A stretch of DNA of 35,624 nucleotides from Chthoniobacteraceae bacterium (lineage in GTDB: Bacteria; Verrucomicrobiota; Verrucomicrobiia; Chthoniobacterales; Chthoniobacteraceae). Location: positions 1 to 35,624 of the forward strand of contig CANJZW010000048.1 of the NCBI GenBank assembly GCA_947479475.1. The letters are read 5' to 3'. Of the stretch, positions 17,023-25,594 are shown piece by piece. The translations under genes and the position numbers were made by a program. The notes below the pieces were generated by a model. The model had not been told where the DNA came from, searched no databases, and worked only from the letters and a program-made list of their open reading frames with translations. The stretch's first letter is position 1; the number at the start of each line of letters is the position of its first letter.

Positions 17023-17049
17023 CTTTTTCTTCTGCCTCTGTGGCGATTC

Positions 17050-18630
17050 CTACTTTTTAGCGGGAGTCGGTTCGGGCGCTTTGGGCTCGGTGGTCATTTC
17101 AAAGGTGTCGGTGCGGAAGGGCGTGAGCGGAAGACCTTCTTTGCTGGCGAGGTTACACACCGGGTTGTTGGCCCAAGCGTAACGCACGGCGATCGGGTTG
17201 GGGACCTTCTCGCTGGAAAGCTCCACCTTGTCGTCGCCGACAACCGTTCCCTTGGCGTAATGCCACACCTTGTCTTCGCCGCAGAGGGCGAAACCGATAG
17301 CCTCCTGGACGTCAAAGGGGCGCAGGGCGCTGCCAAAGCAGTCGATGGTCACGATGGCCTTGTTTTTGTTAAGAGAGAGGCTCTTGAACTCGGGGCTGCG
17401 GTAGGGGATTTTGATCCCGTAATCCTTTGCGAGCGCCCAGCGCACGAGCCTGGCGGCGACGTCGTGCTTGTTTTTGGGGTGAATATCTTTGCCCTCCCCC
17501 AAATCCGTGATGACGGCCTGACCAGTGTTGGGCAGGGACATTGTTTTGGTCTGCGACTCACGTAGTTCGGCCCAGGCGCTGTCCACCGGGGTGGGGTCTT
17601 CCTTCATGAAGTCGGCCAACTGCACCCAGTAGAAGGGGAAGTTGCCCTGTTTCCACTCCTTGCGCCATTCTTCGACCATGAAGGGGAAGAGTTGGCCGTA
17701 TTCCGAGGCGCGGCTTGCGTTGGCCTCTCCCTGATACCAGATGACTCCTTTGATGCCGTAACCGAGTGTCGGGTTGACTATCCCGTTGAAGATATTGCCT
17801 GGCCGTGAATTGCCGCTCAGCCACGCTTCCGGCGGCTGGGGCGGCCTCGGAGGGGGCGTTCCTGCGGCCTTGGCTGCCTCGGCCGCGACTTTGTGCTTGA
17901 GGAGGGCTTCCTCATAGTCGGTCTTGGCCTGCGGCGAGGTTTTCTGTGCTTCTGTTTTGACCGTGTTCTCCAACAACGTGGCGAAGCGCGGATCTTTTTC
18001 CAGGCTGGAGCGGCGCACCCAGGCCTCGGCGGCGGAACCGCCCCAGGCGTTGTCAATCAAGCCGACGGGGACGTCCACGATCTGGTGGATGTAGCGCCCG
18101 AACAAGAAGCCCAAGGCGCTGAACCCTTGGGCCGTCTCGCGGGTGGAAGCTTTCCATTCGCCTTTGAAATCGTTTTGAAGTTCCTGGGTGCCGAGTCGGG
18201 GAACTTTGATCAAGCGCAGGTTGGGGAGTTTGGAGGCCATCGCTTCCAGGTCGCCGTTCCAGTCGCTGCTGAGCTGGAATCCCATATTGGACTGGCCGGA
18301 ACACATCCAGACCTCGCCTACAAGCACGTCCTCAAGGGTCACCTTGGTGGAACCCGCGGCAATCAGGAGGCTCTGGGGCGTTGCGTTAGCGGGGACGGCG
18401 TCCAGTTTGACGGTCCACCTGCCATCGGGGCCGGCGATGGCTGATTTGGACTGGCCTGCGAAGGAGACGGTGACTCCAGTGCCCGGCGTGTCCCACCCCC
18501 AAATCGGGTTGGCCTGGTTCTGCTGGAGAACCATGTGGCTCCCAATGATGGAGGGCAATTTGAGTTCGGCCTGCAGCGCTGCGGGAAGCAACGCACAGCC
18601 GACAAGAAGGAGTGGCAGTGTTTTATTCAT
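17050..18630 (-). CDS. Secreted sialate O-acetylesterase (SASA/DUF303 family)
   Basis: A 526-residue carbohydrate O-acetylesterase, expected to remove acetyl groups from sialic acids or plant or algal polysaccharides outside the cytoplasm. ATG 18,630 gives a clean signal peptide (MNKTLPLLLVGCALLPAALQ, cleavage after QA). The longer frame from 19,029 would add ~130 residues that read as chance sequence and overlap the DUF309 gene. Blocks seen are an N-terminal beta domain (GSHMVLQQNQANPIWGW) and the catalytic GEVWMCSGQSNMGFQL with Ser114. VIWYQGEANASRASEYGQLF and the C-terminal DLGEGKDIHPKNKHDVAARL follow, with D and H of DIHP as the likely remaining catalytic residues. It probably belongs to the polysaccharide-degrading secretome. 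Confidence 0.92.
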   Translation of the reverse strand: MNKTLPLLLVGCALLPAALQAELKLPSIIGSHMVLQQNQANPIWGWDTPGTGVTVSFAGQSKSAIAGPDGRWTVKLDAVPANATPQSLLIAAGSTKVTLEDVLVGEVWMCSGQSNMGFQLSSDWNGDLEAMASKLPNLRLIKVPRLGTQELQNDFKGEWKASTRETAQGFSALGFLFGRYIHQIVDVPVGLIDNAWGGSAAEAWVRRSSLEKDPRFATLLENTVKTEAQKTSPQAKTDYEEALLKHKVAAEAAKAAGTPPPRPPQPPEAWLSGNSRPGNIFNGIVNPTLGYGIKGVIWYQGEANASRASEYGQLFPFMVEEWRKEWKQGNFPFYWVQLADFMKEDPTPVDSAWAELRESQTKTMSLPNTGQAVITDLGEGKDIHPKNKHDVAARLVRWALAKDYGIKIPYRSPEFKSLSLNKNKAIVTIDCFGSALRPFDVQEAIGFALCGEDKVWHYAKGTVVGDDKVELSSEKVPNPIAVRYAWANNPVCNLASKEGLPLTPFRTDTFEMTTEPKAPEPTPAKK

Positions 18631-18725
18631 GTTCTGGTGAGGAGGCTGATCTTGCACGGTCGACTTCGCTGGTTCAATGCGAACCTCCGGAGCCGAGAGG
18701 CTCGCGCGCAGGGGGCGGACTGGGC

Positions 18726-19208
18726 TTAGGGAGTTCCTTCTGGGATCTGCAGCGTGGGTGGAGCATAGGTTTGAAGCGGGCAGGGCGTCTGGCTGGCGCG
18801 CTCCTTCCAGAGCGCGCACAAGCCGCGCAGTGCGGCGACGTCCACCCCCAGGTGCCATGCGGGAAAGGCCGCCATCCGGGCCGCCGCCATTCCCAGGAGC
18901 CGACTGCCGGGCGCGGCCCTCCGTGAATGCGTGGGATGCAGTGGAAACTGGGCCTGTTTTTGAAAATGCACGAAAGCTCCGGCCAGTTGGATAAGCGCCT
19001 GGTAAAAGCTGCGGTTCGTGTCCCTGCACTGCAGCCAGAGGTGTTCGAGCACGTCGTGGGCTTCGTAGAAGCGGCTTGTATTAAAACAGTGGAAAAAGGC
19101 CCGGTACTCCCTTGGGAATGGGTGGGCTAGAGGGGCGTCGCTTGAATTTGCGGATTCCATGGCGTCCCACGAATCCAGCCAGGCTTCGAGGAGATCGTTT
19201 TTTTTCAT
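18726..19208 (-). CDS. DUF309-domain protein
   Basis: A 160-residue helical protein with the DUF309 signature FYEAHDVLEHLWL and the following FYQALIQLAGAFVHFQK. The conserved E/H cluster (EAHDVLEH) suggests metal binding, but no function has been established for the family that I can name. ATG 19,208 (MKKNDLLEAWLDSW) is preferred over a frame extension to 19,229. The gene precedes the sialate O-acetylesterase by about 95 bases on the same strand, but the functions look unrelated. It is divergent from the CNNM gene at 19,314. Confidence 0.82.
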   Translation of the reverse strand: MKKNDLLEAWLDSWDAMESANSSDAPLAHPFPREYRAFFHCFNTSRFYEAHDVLEHLWLQCRDTNRSFYQALIQLAGAFVHFQKQAQFPLHPTHSRRAAPGSRLLGMAAARMAAFPAWHLGVDVAALRGLCALWKERASQTPCPLQTYAPPTLQIPEGTP

Positions 19209-19313
19209 TCGCACCAAGTGGAGTCCCAATTATTCTCGGGCTTCTTGAAAGACCAATCCCTATTTACGAGACCTCGCGGCCATCGGGCGATTTGGGTGCG
19301 GTTCGTTTAAAGT

Positions 19314-20582
19314 ATGAACTCCTCACAAAACTGGGTTTTGGGCGGCGCGGCGTTTTTTTTGGCGGTGGGATCAGCCTTGTTTTCGGCTTTTGAGACGGCC
19401 CTTTTTTCCATGCAGGGGCATGAACTGGAGCGGTTACGCCGCAAAAAAACGCGCTTTTCCGCGTTATTGTCCCAGATCCTGCAGCAACCGCGCCGCCTTC
19501 TGGGGGCCCTGGTGCTCGGGGAGGTCTTGCTCAACGTGCCGCTGGTGCTCATTTGCCTTTATCTCCTTCAAAGTGGCCGCGTGCCTGTCCTGCCGCTTTG
19601 GGGAAGCGAATTGCTCGTGCTTGGCCTCGTTGTTTTTGTTTGTGACTTACTGCCGAAAGTGGCGGCATTCCTCAACCCTCACCGGTTTGTGCGCATCGCC
19701 ATTGTGTTTCTCGATCCGATCATGCGTGTTTTGGAGGCGCCCCTAGGCTGGATGCTGAGGCTATCCGACGGTTTGGCAGAGCGGCTCTTCCCGAGAGCCC
19801 CCAAGGCTCCGCGCTCGCTCAGCGATGGGGAGATGGAAACGCTCGTGGAGATCGGGGCCGAGGAGGGGGCGTTGCATCCCACGGAGTGCGCCATCATTCA
19901 GGAAATTATCAGGCTGGGGGACAAAACTGTGAGGGACTGCATGACCCCTCGCGTCGACGCCCTGTGTTTCCCTGATGACCTTTCCGAGAAGGAAATTTCA
20001 GCGCGCCTGCGCTCCTGCCGGTACCGGCGCATCCCTGTGTACGGCGAGACTCCCGATGAAATTCTGGGTATTTTGGATGTGCGTGCCTTTTTGGAATCCA
20101 AAGGCATGCATTACACGGAGTTTCTTTCGCCGCCTTCCTTCGTGCCCGAGACGATGAAGGCGGTGGACCTTCTGCGTTCCTTTTTACGGCGCCCCCAGGT
20201 GCTGGCCATCGTGGTGGACGAACACGGGGGGACGGAAGGTGTGATCACGCGTTCGGATTTGGTGGAGGAAGTGCTTTCGGAGGCGCTGCCCGGAGGGGAT
20301 CGGGAGCTTTACATCGAAGCGCTTGGCGATGGACGGTTGGTGGCCAGCGGAAACGCGCGTCTGGAGGATATTGCGGAGGCGCTGGGCGTGGAGATTGAGT
20401 TCGACGGCATCGACACCATCGGGGGCTTGGCTTTCAACGTGTCGGGTGCGTTGCCAAAACTGGGCGCGGTTCATTCCGTGGGAGGCTTGCAGCTAACGGT
20501 GCGCAGGGTATCCCGCAAGCGGGTGGTCGAGGTTTTGGTTGAAGTCACTCCGCGCGGGGGCGTGGTGGGGTACCGGGCTTGA
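19314..20582 (+). CDS. CNNM/CorC-family membrane protein (DUF21-CBS-CorC_HlyC)
   Basis: A 422-residue membrane protein of the CNNM/hemolysin C group, whose members are linked to Mg2+ or Co2+ transport. DUF21 occupies ~1-180 with hydrophobic helices (VLGGAAFFLAVGSALFSAFE; LVLGLVVFVCDLLPKVAAFL). The tandem CBS region follows (EIIRLGDKTVRDCMTPRVDA; RRIPVYGETPDEILGILDVR; AIVVDEHGGTEGVITRSDLV). The C-terminal CorC_HlyC domain shows IGGLAFNVSGALPKLGAVHS. The CBS pair usually binds ATP or AMP. It is followed after one base by a paralogue, so the two are almost certainly cotranscribed and may form heteromers. Confidence 0.9.
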   Translation: MNSSQNWVLGGAAFFLAVGSALFSAFETALFSMQGHELERLRRKKTRFSALLSQILQQPRRLLGALVLGEVLLNVPLVLICLYLLQSGRVPVLPLWGSELLVLGLVVFVCDLLPKVAAFLNPHRFVRIAIVFLDPIMRVLEAPLGWMLRLSDGLAERLFPRAPKAPRSLSDGEMETLVEIGAEEGALHPTECAIIQEIIRLGDKTVRDCMTPRVDALCFPDDLSEKEISARLRSCRYRRIPVYGETPDEILGILDVRAFLESKGMHYTEFLSPPSFVPETMKAVDLLRSFLRRPQVLAIVVDEHGGTEGVITRSDLVEEVLSEALPGGDRELYIEALGDGRLVASGNARLEDIAEALGVEIEFDGIDTIGGLAFNVSGALPKLGAVHSVGGLQLTVRRVSRKRVVEVLVEVTPRGGVVGYRA

Positions 20583-20583
20583 T

Positions 20584-21537
20584 ATGGGTACGTTCCTTGA
20601 GATTTTGTGCTGCCTGGCGGTGTCCTTTTTGTTCTCGGGCATCGAGGCGGGAATTTTGTCCGTCAACCGGGTGCGGCTGCGACACCGGGTGAAAATGAAG
20701 GACAAGGCAGCCAGGGTGCTGAACCGCCTTTTGGCGGATCCGGAGCGGATGTTGATCACGGTGCTGGTGGTGACAAACTCGATGCAAATTATCGCCCTGA
20801 ACTTGGGCGTGCAGTGGGCCACGGGCGCCTTCGGGGAGGCGGGTTATTGGATTCTTTTCGCGGTCTCGCTGCCGGTGTGGGTGCTGGGAGTTGAATTGCT
20901 GCCCAAATCTCTTTTCAGGCGTTTTCCCTACCGGGCGCTCGCGGTTTTCAGCAGCGTCCTCGTGCTGGCCGAGTGGTTGCTGCGCCCCCTCCATGGGCTT
21001 GGGATGCGGCTGATCCGGCTTCTTTTTTGGAACCAGCCTCCCCGAAAGATCAAACTCTTTGGAGGACGCGAGGATTTCAAACTTCTCACCGAGGAGTTGG
21101 AACGCACCGGCGGCATCCAGGGTGAGGAGAGGGCGTTGATCAATGCCGTGTTAGATTTTCGCTACCTAACCGCTCAAGACGTCCTCGTTCCTCTGGATGC
21201 TTCGGGCGCCGTGCGGGGGGATTTGCCGCTCTCGGCCGCGCGAGTTTTGGCGCGCAGTTTGGGGGTTGAGCGCCTGCCGGTGCTCGACAATCAGGGGCAG
21301 GTGAGCGGTTTGTTGGATCTTCATGAGTTGGCGCTACAAAACGAGTGGCGCGGCGCGGTCGAAATCTTCCAGCGCCGAATCGTGCGCGTGGAAGCCTATG
21401 AGCCGGCGCACTCAATCATGCGCAAGCTGCGCTCCGCGCGTCTTCCCATGGCCGTGGTCCGCAATGCCGACGGGACTCCGGCGGGGGTGGTGCTCTGGGA
21501 TGATTTGGTGCGCCTGTTGTTGCAGGGGCCGGCTTGA
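20584..21537 (+). CDS. DUF21/CBS membrane protein lacking the CorC_HlyC domain
   Basis: A 317-residue paralogue of the preceding protein. The start ATG lies one base after the upstream TGA; the frame is open further upstream inside the first gene, but translation from there is unlikely. DUF21 has FLEILCCLAVSFLFSGIEAG, ERMLITVLVVTNSMQI and VWVLGVELLPKSLFRRFPYR, where the first protein has FVCDLLPK. Two degenerate CBS motifs follow (TAQDVLVPLDASGAV; GVERLPVLDNQGQVSGLLDL; ADGTPAGVVLWDDLVRLL). It ends about 85 residues earlier than the first protein, so the C-terminal domain is absent. This pairing of a full and a short member is a recurrent arrangement. Confidence 0.86.
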   Translation: MGTFLEILCCLAVSFLFSGIEAGILSVNRVRLRHRVKMKDKAARVLNRLLADPERMLITVLVVTNSMQIIALNLGVQWATGAFGEAGYWILFAVSLPVWVLGVELLPKSLFRRFPYRALAVFSSVLVLAEWLLRPLHGLGMRLIRLLFWNQPPRKIKLFGGREDFKLLTEELERTGGIQGEERALINAVLDFRYLTAQDVLVPLDASGAVRGDLPLSAARVLARSLGVERLPVLDNQGQVSGLLDLHELALQNEWRGAVEIFQRRIVRVEAYEPAHSIMRKLRSARLPMAVVRNADGTPAGVVLWDDLVRLLLQGPA

Positions 21538-21609
21538 CCCCGCTACCGACGCAGTTTTTAGGTTCGGATTTTTCTTTTGGAAACCCGCGTTTTGGCGCTT
21601 TTTAAAAGG

Positions 21610-22473
21610 ATGCCTCGAAACGCCGCCCTCACCCTGGGTCATTCTCCCGACCCTGACGACGCCTTCATGTTTTTCGCCCTCGCGGAGAACAAAATCCCCA
21701 CGCACGGCTGGACCTTCGAGCACACGCTGCAGGACATCCAGACCCTCAACGAACGGGCAATGCGCGGCGAGCTCGCCATTTCTGCGATTTCGATCCACGC
21801 CTACGCCCACGTTCTCGACAAATACGCGTTGCTCCCCTGTGGGGCGAGTATGGGTGATGGCTACGGGCCGATGCTGGTGGTGCGCAAAGGTACCCGTTTT
21901 CCAACGGAGAAAGAGGCCCTGATTCAATGGTTGAAGGAGCGCCTGATTGCCGTTCCCGGTCTGATGACAAGCGCCTATTTGAGTCTCCAGCTCTTTATGG
22001 GAGCGGCTAAACACGTCGTGGTGCCGTTTGATGAGATTTTTAGCGCCGTGCAATCCGGCAAGGCCGAGGTCGGTCTCATCATCCACGAAGGGCAGCTGAC
22101 CTACCAGGCGGAGGGGTTTGAAAAGGTTCTGGACCTTGGGGAATGGTGGAAAAACGAGACCGGCCTGCCTCTGCCTTTGGGGGGCAATGTCATCAGGAAA
22201 GATTTCACGCCCGCCGAACGCAGCGAAATCAACGTGATTCTCCGCGAAAGCATCGAGTACGGACTCGCGCACCGCGCGGCGGGGGTGGCGCATTCGATGC
22301 CGCTGGCGCGTGGGATGGACGCGGTGCTCGCGGACAAATTTATCGGGATGTACGTGAATGACTTCACGCTGGATTACGGGGATGTCGGCCGGCAGGCCAT
22401 CCGTGAGTTTCTAGACCGCGCGTTCAAAGCGGGGCTGATTCCCTCGACGGTGGAGTTGGAGTTTGTGTCGTAA
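21610..22473 (+). CDS. mqnD: 1,4-dihydroxy-6-naphthoate synthase (futalosine menaquinone pathway)
   Basis: A 287-residue MqnD, which converts cyclic dehypoxanthinyl futalosine to 1,4-dihydroxy-6-naphthoate in menaquinone synthesis. The periplasmic-binding-protein-like fold begins with LTLGHSPDPDDAFMFFAL. Later blocks are GELAISAISIHAYAHVLDKY, CGASMGDGYGPMLV, GLIIHEGQLTYQAEGF, and the family marker DLGEWWKNETGLPLPLGGN. The HEG histidine is the proposed catalytic base in the family. ATG 21,610 starts just before the conserved strand. A TTG at 21,577 is possible. The other mqn genes are not in the window, so the gene is dispersed. Confidence 0.85.
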   Translation: MPRNAALTLGHSPDPDDAFMFFALAENKIPTHGWTFEHTLQDIQTLNERAMRGELAISAISIHAYAHVLDKYALLPCGASMGDGYGPMLVVRKGTRFPTEKEALIQWLKERLIAVPGLMTSAYLSLQLFMGAAKHVVVPFDEIFSAVQSGKAEVGLIIHEGQLTYQAEGFEKVLDLGEWWKNETGLPLPLGGNVIRKDFTPAERSEINVILRESIEYGLAHRAAGVAHSMPLARGMDAVLADKFIGMYVNDFTLDYGDVGRQAIREFLDRAFKAGLIPSTVELEFVS

Positions 22474-22533
22474 GCGGGCGGGTCTCGAAGAGCCGTGCCG
22501 CGCATTCGCGGGCGGTCTCTAAAGAAAGCGCAC

Positions 22534-23190
22534 CTACGGCAGCTCCCGCGTGTAGCGGATGGCCACCTCCAGAAGACGTTCGCCTGTTTCGAGGCCGAGT
22601 TTGTTGCGAATGTTTCCGCGGTGTGCCTCTACCGTTTTCAAACTTAAAAAGAGTTGGCCTGCGATGGCCTCCGAACTCAGCCCGGTGCCGATGAGGAAGA
22701 GTACTTCCAGCTCACGATTGGTGAGTGATTGGACCCCAGGGCGAGGGCGGTTACCCGCAGGCGGCGTGGGCCGCTCAATGACCAACCCCGTCAAACGTTG
22801 GCTTACGTAAATGCCGCCTGAAAGAATGCGATCGAGTGCTTCCACGATTTTTTGCGCGGCATCACTTTTCATGATGTAGCCGTGAGCACCCGCTCTGAGG
22901 GAGCGCTCGGCATAGACCATTTCGTCGTGCATCGAAAGAATCAAGATTCTCAAGGAAGGTACAATGGCCGTCATTTCCCGGATTAGATCCAGCCCCATGC
23001 GTTTCCCCAGGGAAATGTCTAAAACCACCGCCGCAGGAGTCCCTGTGGAGACCTGATCCAAAGCCTCGCCCCAGTTCGCCGCTTCGCCGCACACATGGAA
23101 ACGCGCTTCTTCTGAAATTAAGCGGATGACTCCCTGGCGGACAATCGGATGATCGTCGACGACTAGAATCTGATGGAGGTGAGGGAGCAT
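22534..23190 (-). CDS. NarL/FixJ-family response regulator
   Basis: A two-domain regulator (receiver plus LuxR-type HTH), 218 residues from ATG 23,190. The receiver has acidic pocket D12-D13 (ILVVDDHPIVRQG), phosphoacceptor D58 (VVLDISL), the SMHDE switch region and K in YIMKSDA. The DNA-binding domain reads LTNRELEVLFLIGTGLSSEA, then LKTVEAHRGNIRNKLGL. The kinase gene immediately upstream ends with TGA that overlaps an in-frame TTG (TTGA) at 23,211, an alternative start adding seven residues. It is the last gene of the six-gene operon. Its receiver is clearly similar to the receiver fused to the glycosyltransferase at 28,439 (shared SxHDEM, QAGARGY/RAGAHGY, YLSQR/YVSQR). Confidence 0.92.
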   Translation of the reverse strand: MLPHLHQILVVDDHPIVRQGVIRLISEEARFHVCGEAANWGEALDQVSTGTPAAVVLDISLGKRMGLDLIREMTAIVPSLRILILSMHDEMVYAERSLRAGAHGYIMKSDAAQKIVEALDRILSGGIYVSQRLTGLVIERPTPPAGNRPRPGVQSLTNRELEVLFLIGTGLSSEAIAGQLFLSLKTVEAHRGNIRNKLGLETGERLLEVAIRYTRELP

Positions 23191-23207
23191 GGAAGACGGA
23201 GAGGGGC

Positions 23208-24461
23208 TCAATTAGCCGCCAAAGACCGTGACTGAGCGAGGTGAAAGTGCACAAGCGTGCCAGATCCCGGCTTGCGCAGAATAGTGAGTTGGCCGCCCAC
23301 GGAAGAGGCCCGATACTTCATGATTTCAAGGCCTAAGCCCCGGCGGGAATGCTCCCGTGGCAAACCGCCGCCGTCGTCTTCGATTTTAAGATCCAAGGTC
23401 TGTCCAATCCCCTGTAGCTGGATGCAGATGTTGTGCGCACCCGAATGTTTGAGAGCGTTTCGAACGGCCTCTTGCGCGATTCTGTAAAGGTTTGAGGAGA
23501 TTGCGGAATCCGTGATTTGGACCGCCCCAACAATGGAGAGCTCGCAGTTGACTTTCGTATTGGTGTGGACGCTGTCGACGAGCTCTCGCAGACCGACCAC
23601 CAGGCCTCCGGGTTCGTCTGGCACGGGGTGCAGACCGCGAGTCACCAGGCGCGTTTCCTCGATGGAGCCATTGATAAGGCTGCCGATCTGGGAGAGATGG
23701 GCTTCGTTACCGGGCAGCATTTTGCGGTGCAGGCTACTGATCATCAAAGAAATTCCAGTCAACTGCTGGCAGAGTCCGTCGTGCAGGTCCTGTCCGATAC
23801 GGCGCTGTTCCCGCTCGCTGACTTCCAACAAGGAGCGCTCCAAGCGCTCTCTGTTGGAAATGGCGCGGCTTAGCGCCACCGTACTTGCTAAATGGAAAAC
23901 GACGGCCAGCACGCTCCCCATGCCGATGATCCACGTGGTGCGCCCGGAAAGCTCCTTGAGGCGTACGGCGGCTGCCGCCAGATACTTGTCCTCCATCGCT
24001 TCGCTTTCGGCCGCAACAGACCGCAATTCATCCATCAAGCGTTTCCCAATGCCTGCGACACCCACAACGGCTTCCAATCCCTCGAGCTGGCGCGCTTCAA
24101 TAGTGATACGAAGACGCTCAGAACGCATTTCAATGAGCTGCACAAGACGTTCTATCAATTCGGGTGAAGCAGACTGTAACTGCACGGATCGCAAATTCGC
24201 TGTGCCTTTTTTCACATCGTCCACAGCCTTGAGGTAGAGTTCCAAGTACTCTTTTTGCCCCATGATGACGTACCCGCGCGCCTCGCTCTCGGCGCTTACG
24301 ATGTCCGTCAGGAGGTTTTCCCGCACATTGGCGAGGACATGGGAGCGGGAGACCATATCCGCTGTGTTGCGATACTCGTTGATGCTTCGGTAAGAAAACC
24401 AACCGATGATAATGAGCAGTAAAACGGTGAGGGAAAACCCCGAGACAACGCGTTGATTCAT
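23208..24461 (-). CDS. CHASE3-domain sensor histidine kinase (HisKA_3)
   Basis: A 417-residue membrane kinase. Two transmembrane segments (~5-24 and ~177-197) enclose a CHASE3-like helical sensor domain (ANVRENLLTDIVSAESEARG, then YVIMGQKEYLELYL). The HisKA_3 dimerisation helix carries the phosphoacceptor His227 in RRIGQDLHDGLCQQLTGIS. The ATPase domain shows N box YRIAQEAVRNALKHSGA, G1 EDDGGGLP and G2 RGLGLEIMKYRA. The ATG at 24,461 overlaps the upstream stop as ATGA and has GGAG eight bases before it, so it is preferred to TTG 24,473. HisKA_3 kinases pair with NarL-type regulators, and the next gene is one. The ligand is unknown, but CHASE3 is usually extracytoplasmic. Confidence 0.92.
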   Translation of the reverse strand: MNQRVVSGFSLTVLLLIIIGWFSYRSINEYRNTADMVSRSHVLANVRENLLTDIVSAESEARGYVIMGQKEYLELYLKAVDDVKKGTANLRSVQLQSASPELIERLVQLIEMRSERLRITIEARQLEGLEAVVGVAGIGKRLMDELRSVAAESEAMEDKYLAAAAVRLKELSGRTTWIIGMGSVLAVVFHLASTVALSRAISNRERLERSLLEVSEREQRRIGQDLHDGLCQQLTGISLMISSLHRKMLPGNEAHLSQIGSLINGSIEETRLVTRGLHPVPDEPGGLVVGLRELVDSVHTNTKVNCELSIVGAVQITDSAISSNLYRIAQEAVRNALKHSGAHNICIQLQGIGQTLDLKIEDDGGGLPREHSRRGLGLEIMKYRASSVGGQLTILRKPGSGTLVHFHLAQSRSLAAN

Positions 24462-25594
24462 TTGTTTCTCCAAATTGCTTCCAAAATTGAAACCACCTCT
24501 AACGCCGCCTCCACGCTGAGCGTGGGGTGCATTGGCAAACTTAAGACTTCCCCTGCAAGCTGCTCAGACACCGGAAAAGAGCGGTTTGCTCCAAATCTTC
24601 GGTAGGCTGTCTGCTGGGAAAGGGGACGAGGGTAGTGAATGCCGCATCCGACGCCTCGCGAGGCCAACTGGGAGGCTAATGCGTCCCTCTCCCGAGAGCG
24701 TATCACAAATTGGTGGAAGACGTGACGGCGGCCGGTTTGTGGTTTTGGCAGAGTCACGCCGGCACGATGCGCCGCCGGCTCCAGGAATTCGAGGTAAAGG
24801 GCCGCCAAAGATTGGCGGCGTGTGTTCCAAAAGGGGAGTTTTGGGAGCGCGTCCCTCAGGATGGCGGCCTGTATCTCGTCCAAGCGGCTGTTGCGGCCCA
24901 CGCGCGTCGAGTTGTCGCGTTCCCGCCAGCCGTATTGACGAAGTTCGCGCAATACTTCGGCGATCGCAGGGGAGGCGCAGCAGCAGAAGCCGCCGTCCCC
25001 GATGCCTCCCAGGTTTTTGGTCGGATAAAAACTGAACGCCCCCGCATCGCCTAAGGTTCCTGCCATGCGCCATTGTTGCTCGGGCTCACTCCAAGACATT
25101 GCCCCGTGGGCGTGCGCGCAGTCCTCGACCACCCAGAGGCCGTTTTCTCTGGCAAAGGCCAGAAGGGTTGTCATGTCGTCCATGCTTCCGAAAAGATGGA
25201 CGACAACAATGGCGCGGGTGCGCGAAGTCAATGCAGCCTGCAGCCCTGAAAGATCCAGTGAGAAGTCCAGTTTCACATCCACCAAAACCGGTGTCGCACC
25301 TGTTGCCAGGACTCCGCTTGCCGTCGCGCCGGGCGCAAAGTCGGGGACCAACACCTCATCTCCCTCGGCGATGCCTCCCGCCAACAACGCAAGAGTGATG
25401 GCATCCGTGCCCGATCCAACTCCGACACCTGAGGGCGCCCCGAGGAAACGACAGAACTCGCGCTCAAACGCCTCTCCTTCGCCGCCCAGCACAAATTTCC
25501 CAGAGCGCAGCACCCTTCCGAGGGTTAGGGCGGCCTCTCCCATCGCCTCCGGTTCGTGGACCCATAATTTTGTGAGGGGAATCTTAATGTCCAT
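24458..25594 (-). CDS. DegT/DnrJ/EryC1/StrS aminotransferase
   Basis: A 378-residue PLP-dependent sugar aminotransferase of the ArnB/DesV/WecE type, which aminates a keto-sugar nucleotide. Diagnostic blocks are GVGVGSGTDAITLAL, VLVPDFAPGATASGVLATGA, VVHLFGSMDD, WVVEDCAHAHGA, and the PLP lysine K193 in FSFYPTKNLGGIGDGG. The C-terminal GCGIHYPRPLSQQTAYR and LSLPMHPTLS are also typical. ATG 25,594 overlaps the upstream gene by 11 bases. The 4-base ATGA overlap with the kinase downstream shows tight coupling. With the SDR upstream it could make an amino sugar for the glycosyltransferases of the operon. The specific sugar cannot be read from sequence. Confidence 0.92.
   Translation of the reverse strand: MDIKIPLTKLWVHEPEAMGEAALTLGRVLRSGKFVLGGEGEAFEREFCRFLGAPSGVGVGSGTDAITLALLAGGIAEGDEVLVPDFAPGATASGVLATGATPVLVDVKLDFSLDLSGLQAALTSRTRAIVVVHLFGSMDDMTTLLAFARENGLWVVEDCAHAHGAMSWSEPEQQWRMAGTLGDAGAFSFYPTKNLGGIGDGGFCCCASPAIAEVLRELRQYGWRERDNSTRVGRNSRLDEIQAAILRDALPKLPFWNTRRQSLAALYLEFLEPAAHRAGVTLPKPQTGRRHVFHQFVIRSRERDALASQLASRGVGCGIHYPRPLSQQTAYRRFGANRSFPVSEQLAGEVLSLPMHPTLSVEAALEVVSILEAIWRNK

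Larger units (their letters stand above)
16122..17049. other. Repeat-rich intergenic region after dnaE
   Basis: About 930 bases without a credible gene. The region holds a 36-base direct repeat pair, a 9-base tandem repeat, a triple gaagacccacg repeat near 16,618-16,661, many GC-rich palindromes between about 16,430 and 16,760, and a bidirectional terminator at its right end. Short frames that cross it only translate the repeats (for example DGADGADGAD). The composition resembles the dispersed intergenic repeats common in Verrucomicrobia and Planctomycetes, of the GCAACGCCCCGGG / CAGCCCTGAAAGGGC type. Confidence 0.75.

Noticed and set aside
18631..19029. N-terminal extension of the sialate O-acetylesterase to 659 residues
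   Set aside because: The extension overlaps the DUF309 gene and reads as noise. The signal peptide begins at ATG 18,630.
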